NCBI GenBank assembly: GCA_031259205.1
Contig: JAIRLS010000036.1
Span: 1-10,915 of the forward strand
Direction: 5' to 3'
DNA from: Bacteroidales bacterium
Lineage (GTDB): Bacteria; Bacteroidota; Bacteroidia; Bacteroidales; UBA4181
DNA: 10,915 nt
Shown piece by piece: positions 1 through 6,103 of the stretch. The notes under the pieces are model-generated. The model worked only from the letters and a program-made list of their open reading frames with translations, was not told the origin of the DNA and did no database searches. Each line of letters starts with the position of its first letter. Positions within the stretch are counted from its first letter, which is position 1. Made by a program: the position numbers and the translations under genes.

Positions 1-8
1 ATAGAGGA

Positions 9-101
9 ACGCAGATTTTTATTTTATGGATAATCAACTTCTTTCGTTTTGTACGCCTCGTTTTTATCTGTGCAAATCCACATCATCTGCGTCATCTGCG
101 T
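9..101. repeat. CGCAGAT-type short repeats in the region after the operon
   Basis: A perfect 9-bp tandem duplication CATCTGCGT lies at 84-92 and 93-101. The reverse complement ACGCAGAT occurs at 9-16, so the block is bounded by an inverted copy. Short CGCAGAT-type intergenic repeats are frequent in Bacteroidetes. The 256 bases after the last operon gene hold no supported gene. Confidence 0.45.
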
Positions 102-138
102 GCTTTTGAGACGCCCCCAAGAAGCTATGGAGAAACTT

Positions 139-159
139 CCACAGGTCGTTGACCTGCGG
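139..159 (-). terminator. Weak hairpin about 100 bases after the operon
   Basis: CAGGTC (142-147) and GACCTG (151-156) form a perfect 6-bp stem around GTT, extended by two more pairs past one mismatch. On the minus strand it follows the last operon gene, but no T-run comes after it, so it does not meet the pattern of an intrinsic terminator. It may help 3' end formation or be chance. Confidence 0.25.
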
Positions 160-256
160 TGATGAAAGTTATGTCCCGCAGAAGGTTCGATCAATGGTCT
201 CCGATGCTGTTATCTGCTATTTATTTCTCGTTCCTTAGATTTGCCCATACGTCGTT

Positions 257-1177
257 TTATTGCGGATCTACTTCCCTGTATGCCTTAATGACTGCCGTTT
301 CGCCTTCTTTTCCGGGCTGGCTTTGTCCGTGTTCGAGGGAGATGACTTCGTCGTACCGGCGATTTTTGAGATAGCGGAAGATGAACTTATAGTTGATTTC
401 TCCTGATGTGGGTTCGTTGCGTCCCGGATTATCGCCGACATGTATTGACCCGATATAGTCCCAGCAGGCTTCCAGATTGGGAATCAGGTTTCCTTCCGTT
501 ACCTGCTGATGGTACAGGTCGTTCACCATCTTGCAGGACGGGTGATTGACCGCTACGCAAATCATTTTGGCCTGCGTGGTGCGCGTCAGGAAGACGCCCG
601 GATGGTTTACCAGCGTATTGAGCGGTTCCATCACCAGTTCCAGTCCGGCATTGCCGACGACGTCGCAACATATCCGTAAATTTTCAATCACATTGGCCGT
701 CTGGTATTCGATATGTAATTTGGGATCGACATTGCCCAGCACGATCAGCCCTTTGTTGATGCCGGTACGTTTTTGTACTTCCAGTCCTGCCTGCATTTTG
801 GCTTTCAACATGTCCCTGACGGAGGTATTGTTCAGGACAAAGTGCGTTCCTCCGGCTGTTTTCAGGGAGAATTGCCCCAGTTCCAATCCTAATTTGCGGG
901 CTTCGTTCGCTATTTTTTCCTGTTCTTCAGGCGTGCGGCCAATCATTCCGAGATCGTAGGCCGCACGGAACCCCTGGTCGGCAATAAATTTGAGATGGTC
1001 GATCGGGTCTTTTCCGGCATGTTGGGTAAACATACCCAGCGTGGGGGCATATTTCAAAGTAAATTTCGCCCTGTTTGAATTTGTCGCCTCTACCGGCATA
1101 GCCAGCGCCGCAACGCCGCCTGATCCGGCCAACATGACGCCGCCGGCTGCATTTCTTATAAAATTTCTTCGTTTCAT
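257..1177 (-). CDS. Tat-exported TIM-barrel protein, hydroxypyruvate isomerase / sugar-phosphate isomerase-epimerase family
   Basis: The 306-residue product starts with a twin-arginine leader (K-R-R-N-F-I-R, residues 2-8) and a small-residue hydrophobic stretch to about residue 31, so it is probably exported folded to the periplasm. The rest is a xylose-isomerase-like TIM barrel (AP endonuclease 2 superfamily). Putative metal ligands are Glu184 in MEPLN, Asp220 and His223 in NDLYHQQ, His246 and Glu282 in SLEHG. The stretch HVGDNPGRNEPTSGEINY (246-263) is close to the signature of hydroxypyruvate isomerase. It is the last gene of the operon, 24 bases after the TauE gene. An exported enzyme is unlikely to act on cytoplasmic hydroxypyruvate. 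Related TIM-barrel proteins act with Gfo/Idh/MocA oxidoreductases in breaking 3-keto-glycosides, so a periplasmic role on SQ glycosides is possible but inferred. The fold is sure; the substrate is unknown. Confidence 0.88.
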   Translation of the reverse strand: MKRRNFIRNAAGGVMLAGSGGVAALAMPVEATNSNRAKFTLKYAPTLGMFTQHAGKDPIDHLKFIADQGFRAAYDLGMIGRTPEEQEKIANEARKLGLELGQFSLKTAGGTHFVLNNTSVRDMLKAKMQAGLEVQKRTGINKGLIVLGNVDPKLHIEYQTANVIENLRICCDVVGNAGLELVMEPLNTLVNHPGVFLTRTTQAKMICVAVNHPSCKMVNDLYHQQVTEGNLIPNLEACWDYIGSIHVGDNPGRNEPTSGEINYKFIFRYLKNRRYDEVISLEHGQSQPGKEGETAVIKAYREVDPQ

Positions 1178-1201
1178 TTTTTTTGTGTTTTATTGTTTAT
1201 A

Positions 1202-1933
1202 TTAATTTTTAAAAGTCATGATGATTCCGATGATGAAAAGGGAAATAAAAATTATTTTCCTGAACAGTATTTCGCTTACTTTTTTGTGAATTATCTCTCC
1301 GACAACAATTCCGCCCATCAAAAAAGGAAGCAGGAATACGATATCCATCCCTGTTTCCCTGTTTAATTTTCCGTCCGTCAGATACTGGACAATCAGGAAG
1401 GTGTTTAAGCTTGCCCACAGCAGGCACATGGTGGCGCGGAATTGTCCCTTGCCGGGTATTTTACGGGACGCATAGAGAACAATCAGCGGTCCTCCGGCAG
1501 CAAATGCGCCATGGACGATTCCCCCCGCCGGCAGGAACAGGAATCTTGGCATTCTGCGTTCTTCCGTCGGCACGAAACACCTGTACAGTTGGAAAGCCGC
1601 CGTCAGGACGATGAAGACGCCCAGCACGCCGGTCAGGAGGAATGGATCCGTGTTTTTGAAAAGCAGGACGCCGACCGGCATTCCCGCTCCCGCAAGCACA
1701 ACAATGATTCCAAACTGCTTCCAGTGGATTTCTTTGTATTTGGAAACGGCAAAATATACCGCCAGCAACCATGCCAACACCGAAAGAAGGATTTTTGACA
1801 GTTCGAGGTTGTCGGTCAGCATAATGACAAACGGGAATGCCAGCACGGTGCATCCGAAGCCGGTGACCGCTTCCAGCGCATGTGTAATCAGTACGACCAG
1901 TCCGATAATGAGCAATATTTCCGTTGTCAACAT
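1202..1933 (-). CDS. TauE/SafE family permease, candidate isethionate (organosulfonate) exporter
   Basis: This is a 243-residue, very hydrophobic protein with about eight predicted membrane segments, a normal size for the TauE/SafE family (PF01925). Two family-typical regions are visible: a polar-containing first helix with H-A-L-E-A-V-T-G-F-G (residues 18-27), and the mid-protein GGIVHGAFAAGGPLIVLY segment (137-154), whose G-G-P is the most conserved part of the family. Members export sulfite, sulfoacetate or other sulfonates, and they recur next to sulfonate catabolic enzymes. It begins 5 bases after the stop of the iron ADH, so the two are probably translationally linked, and the ADH's predicted product isethionate would be its cargo. 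The family assignment is strong. The cargo is inferred from context only, and a sulfite or other sulfonate cargo cannot be excluded. Confidence 0.9.
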   Translation of the reverse strand: MLTTEILLIIGLVVLITHALEAVTGFGCTVLAFPFVIMLTDNLELSKILLSVLAWLLAVYFAVSKYKEIHWKQFGIIVVLAGAGMPVGVLLFKNTDPFLLTGVLGVFIVLTAAFQLYRCFVPTEERRMPRFLFLPAGGIVHGAFAAGGPLIVLYASRKIPGKGQFRATMCLLWASLNTFLIVQYLTDGKLNRETGMDIVFLLPFLMGGIVVGEIIHKKVSEILFRKIIFISLFIIGIIMTFKN

Positions 1934-1938
1934 GCGTT

Positions 1939-3102
1939 TTACAGTTTATTCTTTATCCATTCGACGATTGTCTTTCGATTCACCGGAATGATGTTGTTTT
2001 TCATTTTCGGGTCGTCCAGCGATTTGTAAAATAACGCTCCGATTCGTCCGGCGCTGAGGTTGATGTGCAGGTCGCCGAAGGTAAACGGCAGTCCGAATTT
2101 TTTCTTTAGCGTGATGATTTTGTTAAAAAGCGCCGCAATCAAAGCGTCGTCCCTGTCGTTGCCGAAAAGTGGCCGGGCGATTTGCACGAGCCGCTGTCGG
2201 GTTTCCGTATCGGCAAGGTTCAGCCGGAAGACGTCTTCCAGTGCGAAAGCGCAGGCTACTCCATGCGGTACGTGCCATTTCTCCGAAAGGATGAATGACA
2301 GAGCGTGTACGGCCGCCGTTCCTGTCATGTTGAACGCTGTTCCCGCCATGCAAGCGCCTTCGAGCATTTCGGCGCGGCCTTCTTTCGTCCCCGCCACGGC
2401 GCTATCGTAGGCGCGTTCCATCCATTTCAGGATGTGTACGGCGCTTTCGACGGCCACTCTGTCCGTCAGGGGATGGGCGTTTTTGTTCCAGATGGTTTCC
2501 AGAGCGTGGGACAGTGCGTCAAAAGCGGTAGATGCGGTAAGCGACGGCGGAAGCGTTTCCGCGTATTCCGTAACAAGCACAGCCATATCTGCCTGCATCA
2601 AGGGATGTCCCAGCGTGTATTTGCGTCCGCTGTGCGAAGTATAAACGCCGACTTTGGTTACTTCCGAGCCTGTGCCGGCGGTAGTCGGGATCAAGATCAA
2701 CTTTATATCGCGTTTTTCGATTCTCCGCGCCGGCGCAGGCCCGAGATAATCATTCAGGTCGCCGCCGTTGCTTAATACGACTGCCGCTCCCTTGGCCGAA
2801 TCCAGCGAACTCCCGCCGCCAATGCCGATAATGATGTTCACCGGCTTGTCTTTTATCGCCTGTACCATAGACATGACGTCGCCGGTTTTCGGGTCGGGAA
2901 AAACGTTGTTTTGTATTTCCACAGGCCGCAGTTTCCGAAGCCCTTCGAGCATAGCGTCGCGCGAAGGCAGGGGTCGGGGGTCGGCAATCACGCAGGGAAA
3001 GGCCTGTTCGCCGCCCGCGTAAAAGATAAGCCGGTCCATGTCCTGCGGCGACAGCTTGTCGACTTTGATGATTTTCGTAGCGGTTATTGCTTGCTCGAAC
3101 AT
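1939..3102 (-). CDS. sqwF: Iron-containing alcohol dehydrogenase, probable sulfoacetaldehyde reductase
   Basis: The product has 387 residues from the ATG at 3102, a standard size for group III iron-type alcohol dehydrogenases. The NAD(P) segment GIGGGSSLDSAK lies at 93-104 and the conserved PTTAGTGSEVT at 139-149. The four metal ligands are all present: Asp195 and His199 (FDALSHALE), His266 and His280 (HVPHG). The same frame stays open to 3216, but that extension would overlap the preceding gene by over 100 bases and adds 38 basic, non-conserved residues, so the ATG 8 bases after the RpiB-like stop is preferred. Iron-type ADHs that reduce sulfoacetaldehyde to isethionate are known in taurine metabolism (for example SarD of Bilophila). 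Between a split transketolase and a TauE exporter, this is the expected last step of the sulfo-TK route. The family is certain; the substrate is inferred and the symbol is by analogy. Confidence 0.9.
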   Translation of the reverse strand: MFEQAITATKIIKVDKLSPQDMDRLIFYAGGEQAFPCVIADPRPLPSRDAMLEGLRKLRPVEIQNNVFPDPKTGDVMSMVQAIKDKPVNIIIGIGGGSSLDSAKGAAVVLSNGGDLNDYLGPAPARRIEKRDIKLILIPTTAGTGSEVTKVGVYTSHSGRKYTLGHPLMQADMAVLVTEYAETLPPSLTASTAFDALSHALETIWNKNAHPLTDRVAVESAVHILKWMERAYDSAVAGTKEGRAEMLEGACMAGTAFNMTGTAAVHALSFILSEKWHVPHGVACAFALEDVFRLNLADTETRQRLVQIARPLFGNDRDDALIAALFNKIITLKKKFGLPFTFGDLHINLSAGRIGALFYKSLDDPKMKNNIIPVNRKTIVEWIKNKL

Positions 3103-3110
3103 GTTGCGTG

Positions 3111-3593
3111 TTATTTGAAATGTTCGTTTTCCAGTTCGCCGATTTCCTTCACACAGCCGGTCAAAAAAACTTTCCAGTCGTCGTCCACGCCGTCGGTAAA
3201 TCCGGTTTCCAGCCATGCGTCCGCCAACAGGCAGGCATGTTTAGGCGGCGTGAGCCATTCGCCGAACACCAGCACGTTGCAGTTGTTCACCGCTTTGGCC
3301 TGTTGCGCCGTAAAGGTATTGAACACATGTACGGGATAGACGCCTTTGAATTTGGCCGCCGTTATGACGCTTCCCGCTCCCGTACCGCAAATAATGACGC
3401 CGCGGGCATATTTCCGCTCCGATACGCCGCGTGCCACAGCCGCCGCCGCTTTGTGATAGGGTACGAACTCCCCGCCTTCCTTCATCCCGACGTCGTCCAC
3501 CTGAAAACCTCTGTTTTCCAAATGAAGCATCAACTCTTTCTTTAGCGTCAGCCCCGCACGGGTACTGCCGATCACAATTTTTTCGATATTCAT
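3111..3593 (-). CDS. sqwI: RpiB/LacAB-fold isomerase without phosphate-binding residues, probable 4-deoxy-4-sulfoerythrose isomerase
   Basis: A 160-residue protein of the RpiB/LacA/LacB family. The fold-defining parts are clear: an N-terminal IVIGSTRAGLTLK strand-loop (6-18), CGTGAGSVITAAK (69-81) with the catalytic Cys69 and Thr71, and NVLVFG (106-111). Aligned by eye to E. coli RpiB, the residues that bind substrate phosphate or open the ring are replaced: Asp-His of GxDHxG is Thr11-Arg12, His99 is Val102, the Arg after the FG turn is Trp113, and the paired Arg133/Arg137 are Val136 and Trp140. A true ribose-5-phosphate isomerase needs these. The protein therefore probably isomerises an aldose with another acidic end group, which fits the sulfonate of 4-deoxy-4-sulfoerythrose. 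It lies 21 bases after the transketolase C half and 8 bases before the ADH. The family is certain; the substrate is inferred and the symbol is by analogy. Confidence 0.9.
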   Translation of the reverse strand: MNIEKIVIGSTRAGLTLKKELMLHLENRGFQVDDVGMKEGGEFVPYHKAAAAVARGVSERKYARGVIICGTGAGSVITAAKFKGVYPVHVFNTFTAQQAKAVNNCNVLVFGEWLTPPKHACLLADAWLETGFTDGVDDDWKVFLTGCVKEIGELENEHFK

Positions 3594-3614
3594 TTTAATG
3601 CTTTTTAAAATTTG

Positions 3615-4556
3615 TCATTTCTTCTTTTTCAACAATTTTTCTACATTGACGACATAGTTTTTAGCCGTCATGCCGAAACGCTTTTGCAAATATTCCTGCG
3701 TGCCGACTTCCCCAAATTCGTCGTAAATGCCTGCGCGTTTCATCACGACAGGGTAATTTTCCGAAAGCGTTTCGGCTACTGCCGACCCCAAACCGTTTAT
3801 TATCTGATGATTTTCGCAAGTAAGGATGGCGCCTGTTTTTTTCGCATACTCCAACACCAATTCCGTATCGAGGGGTTTGACGGTGTGCATATCTATCACT
3901 GCCGCCGAAATGCCGTTCCGGGCCAGTATTTTTCCCGCTTTCAGCGCTTCGGCTACGGCTATGACGCCGACGGCTATCAGCGTTACGTCGTTTCCGTCTT
4001 TCAGTACTTTGCCTTTGCCCAATTCAAAGGATTCGTTGTCGGTGTAGATTTTTTCCGCCTGCTTGCGATGCAGTCGCATGTACGTACATCCCTGATGGAG
4101 GGCGCATCGGATGACCAGCGCTTTCAACGATACGGGATCGCCGGGTTCAAAGACCACGAGTTCGGGGATATTGCGCATGATGCCCATGTCTTCGAAAGGC
4201 ATGTGGGTACCGCCGTTGTAAGCGGCGGATATTCCCGGATCGGTGCCTGTCAGCTTCACGTTCAACCGGGCGTAATTGGCCGAAATGAAAAACTGGTCGT
4301 AGGCTCTGCGTGAGGCGAAACAGCCGAATGTATCGGCAAAGGGGATTTTTCCGCCTGCGGAAAGTCCGGCGGCCACGCCTATCATATTGGCCTCGGCTAC
4401 GCCTACATTAAAGGTGCGTTCGGGGAATCTGTTCATAAAGACAGGGGTGCCGGACGCTTTCATCAGATCGGCTTCCAGCAGCACGATCCGGTCGTCCTTT
4501 TCTGCCAATTCTATCAGTGTTTGAGCGTAAACCGCTCTCATTTCCAATTGATTCAT
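3615..4556 (-). CDS. sqwH: Transketolase, C-terminal half (pyrimidine-binding and C-terminal domains), probable sulfofructose transketolase subunit
   Basis: The 313-residue product is the second half of a split transketolase: a pyrimidine-binding domain (about 1-170) and a C-terminal domain (about 185-310). The catalytic Glu that protonates thiamine diphosphate is Glu55 in VGVAEANMIG. THMPFED (117-123) matches the conserved THQ..ED segment, and LHR (162-164) aligns with the LSR whose Arg binds substrate phosphate. One oddity: where E. coli transketolase has the phosphate-contacting His461, this protein has Asp106 (GTDPGIS). It lies 15 bases after the N half. In the proposed pathway the complex moves C2 units from 6-deoxy-6-sulfofructose and then 4-deoxy-4-sulfoerythrulose to glyceraldehyde 3-phosphate. 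A general pentose-phosphate role is possible but less likely given the neighbours. The symbol is by analogy. Confidence 0.93.
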   Translation of the reverse strand: MNQLEMRAVYAQTLIELAEKDDRIVLLEADLMKASGTPVFMNRFPERTFNVGVAEANMIGVAAGLSAGGKIPFADTFGCFASRRAYDQFFISANYARLNVKLTGTDPGISAAYNGGTHMPFEDMGIMRNIPELVVFEPGDPVSLKALVIRCALHQGCTYMRLHRKQAEKIYTDNESFELGKGKVLKDGNDVTLIAVGVIAVAEALKAGKILARNGISAAVIDMHTVKPLDTELVLEYAKKTGAILTCENHQIINGLGSAVAETLSENYPVVMKRAGIYDEFGEVGTQEYLQKRFGMTAKNYVVNVEKLLKKKK

Positions 4557-4571
4557 TCTTTCTTTCTTTTT

Positions 4572-5411
4572 TTATTTAATTCGATTTGTCGGATGATCCA
4601 GCAACTTACAGGCTTCTTGTGCCGTTTCGTAGCTGACATTCATGTTGTGGTTGGCCAAATTTCTTTCTGCGAAAAAGGCGCCTTTCCCTTTGATGGTGTC
4701 CAGAATAATCATGGACGGTCGGTACGGTTCCTTTTTGGCGCGTTCGACGGCCATGTTCATATCTTCAAAGTCGTGCCCGTTGACCCGCTGGACAAACCAG
4801 CCGAAGGCATTCCATTTGGCGTTGAGGTCTTCCACGTTCATAATCTCGTGTACATAGCCGTCAATCTGCATTTTGTTGTAATCGGTGAAAGCGATCAGGT
4901 GATTCAGTTTGAAATGGGCTGCCGCCATAGCGCCTTCCCAGATTTGGCCTTCGTTCGATTCGCCGTCGCCGATGATCAGATAGACTTTTTTGTCAATACC
5001 GTCTAAGCGGTTGGCCAGCGCAATGCCGATGGCGGCCGAAATACCCTGTCCCAGCGATCCGGTGGACATGTCGACGCCCGGCGTGCGGTTCATGTCGCAA
5101 TGACTGGGCAATCTGGTACCGCCTGCGTTGAGCGTATGCAGCCATTCTTCCGGGAAAAAACCTTTGTTCGCCAGTACGCTGTAAAGCGCAGGGCCGGCAT
5201 GTCCCTTGGACATCACCAATTTGTCGCGCACTGTTTTGCGAGGATCCGTCGGAGAGACGTCCATGTGTTTTTCGTACAGCAGCGTCAGGATTTCCACTAC
5301 CGATAACGCTCCGCCGATATGACCGACTCCCAGATAACCGATAGCGTCAATGGTCATTTTACGGATTTTTAGGGCTTTCGCCTCCAATCGTTTTACTTCT
5401 GTTATTTCCAT
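4572..5411 (-). CDS. sqwG: Transketolase, N-terminal half (thiamine diphosphate domain), probable sulfofructose transketolase subunit
   Basis: The 279-residue product is the thiamine-diphosphate domain of a split transketolase, the normal size for such subunits. The cofactor motif begins with GDGESNEG (148-155) and ends at Asn179 (TDYNK), binding Mg and diphosphate. Active-site histidines are all present: His31 in GHIGG, His71 in SKGHAGP, His104 in LPSHCD and His255 in NHN. GSLGQG (118-123) is also intact, so the subunit should be catalytically complete with its partner encoded immediately after. It starts 11 bases after the DUF4867 gene. Split transketolases are common in bacteria for ordinary pentose-phosphate work. 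The placement between an SQ-type isomerase module and a divergent RpiB-like gene points to sulfosugar cleavage, which is inference. The symbol is by analogy, and the order G/H is from memory. Confidence 0.94.
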   Translation of the reverse strand: MEITEVKRLEAKALKIRKMTIDAIGYLGVGHIGGALSVVEILTLLYEKHMDVSPTDPRKTVRDKLVMSKGHAGPALYSVLANKGFFPEEWLHTLNAGGTRLPSHCDMNRTPGVDMSTGSLGQGISAAIGIALANRLDGIDKKVYLIIGDGESNEGQIWEGAMAAAHFKLNHLIAFTDYNKMQIDGYVHEIMNVEDLNAKWNAFGWFVQRVNGHDFEDMNMAVERAKKEPYRPSMIILDTIKGKGAFFAERNLANHNMNVSYETAQEACKLLDHPTNRIK

Positions 5412-5422
5412 TATGATTTCAT

Positions 5423-6097
5423 TTATTTTATTTTCACTTCAATATTTACGCCGACGATGCCGGGCCATGCGCCTTTTTCCATCAGCGGTTTCCGGTCGGG
5501 ATGCGCCAACAGCCATTTGTTACGGGCAAAAAGATACTTGTTTCCATAGCGGGTTTTGCCGTTTTCCAGCGATTCGTTGGTGCCTCGCGGCAAGATGACG
5601 ATACATTTGAAACCTTCCGGAGAAACTTTGCAGGGACTGAAATGCAGCGTCGTTTCATACAACTGTACGGCCGTGCCTTGCGGAACAAAAAAGGCTTCCA
5701 CATCTTCGGATCTGTAACGTCCCTCAACCGCCTCCTGCAACCGGCCCAGCAGCAGCACGAGATCGGTGACGGCAACGTCAATTTCGCTGCCGAGATGATA
5801 TTCCAAACCGTTCAGGGTTGAGTTCCGGCCATTGCAATACCCTATCTGAATGGGCATTTCACCGTAAAAACCTTTCTCCAGCCGTTCTTTTACCGGCGTC
5901 TGTTCCAGTTCCGTCACCGAAGCCCTGTATATATTCCCTTCTTCCGGTATCGGTGTTTCGCGTACCATGTAATCCAGCGCTTCCGTAAAATCGTAGTCTG
6001 TAACAACGGCGCCATATATGCGAAACGACGCTTCATGAACGTCTTTGAAGGACAGGTGTCTGTTTTGCCGAATCAATTTTTCAGGAATCATATTCAT
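5423..6097 (-). CDS. DUF4867 family cupin-like protein of sulfoquinovose gene clusters
   Basis: The 224-residue product is recognisable as DUF4867 from the central block MPIQIGYCNG (81-90), LEYH.GSE (98-105) and the later TLHFSPC (150-156) and PRGTN (170-174). A cupin-like double motif can be read: Glu99, His101 and Glu105 as a variant of HxH(x)3E, then PQG (139-141) followed by Glu148 and His152. This suggests a small metal-binding barrel. To my recollection, DUF4867 genes also occur in Firmicutes SQ-degradation clusters beside the SQ isomerase, with no assigned reaction. Here the gene starts 6 bases after the isomerase stop and precedes the transketolase, so it should act early, perhaps as a mutarotase-like or isomerase-assisting protein; that is speculation. 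Two in-frame ATGs lie close together (6097 and 6091); the first is used. No signal peptide is visible, so it is cytoplasmic. Confidence 0.87.
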   Translation of the reverse strand: MNMIPEKLIRQNRHLSFKDVHEASFRIYGAVVTDYDFTEALDYMVRETPIPEEGNIYRASVTELEQTPVKERLEKGFYGEMPIQIGYCNGRNSTLNGLEYHLGSEIDVAVTDLVLLLGRLQEAVEGRYRSEDVEAFFVPQGTAVQLYETTLHFSPCKVSPEGFKCIVILPRGTNESLENGKTRYGNKYLFARNKWLLAHPDRKPLMEKGAWPGIVGVNIEVKIK

Positions 6098-6103
6098 ATC
6101 TGT

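Noticed and set aside
3103..3216. Longer version of the iron ADH starting at 3216
   Set aside because: It would overlap the RpiB-like gene for more than 100 bases, adds a basic non-conserved leader, and ignores the ATG at 3102 that begins where the family's homology begins.
3111..3593. True ribose-5-phosphate isomerase B
   Set aside because: The Asp-His pair, active-site His and phosphate-binding Arg residues are all replaced.
3612..4313. 233-codon open frame on the plus strand
   Set aside because: It lies wholly antisense to the transketolase C half, shows no recognisable domain, and follows from codon bias of the real gene. The same holds for the other plus-strand frames across the operon.
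3111..6097. Ordinary pentose, tetritol or apiose catabolism instead of SQ
   Set aside because: Transketolase plus RpiB alone could fit, but there is no sugar kinase, the RpiB-like protein has lost its phosphate ligands, and the DUF4867 and TauE genes point to a sulfosugar. Kept only as a less likely alternative.
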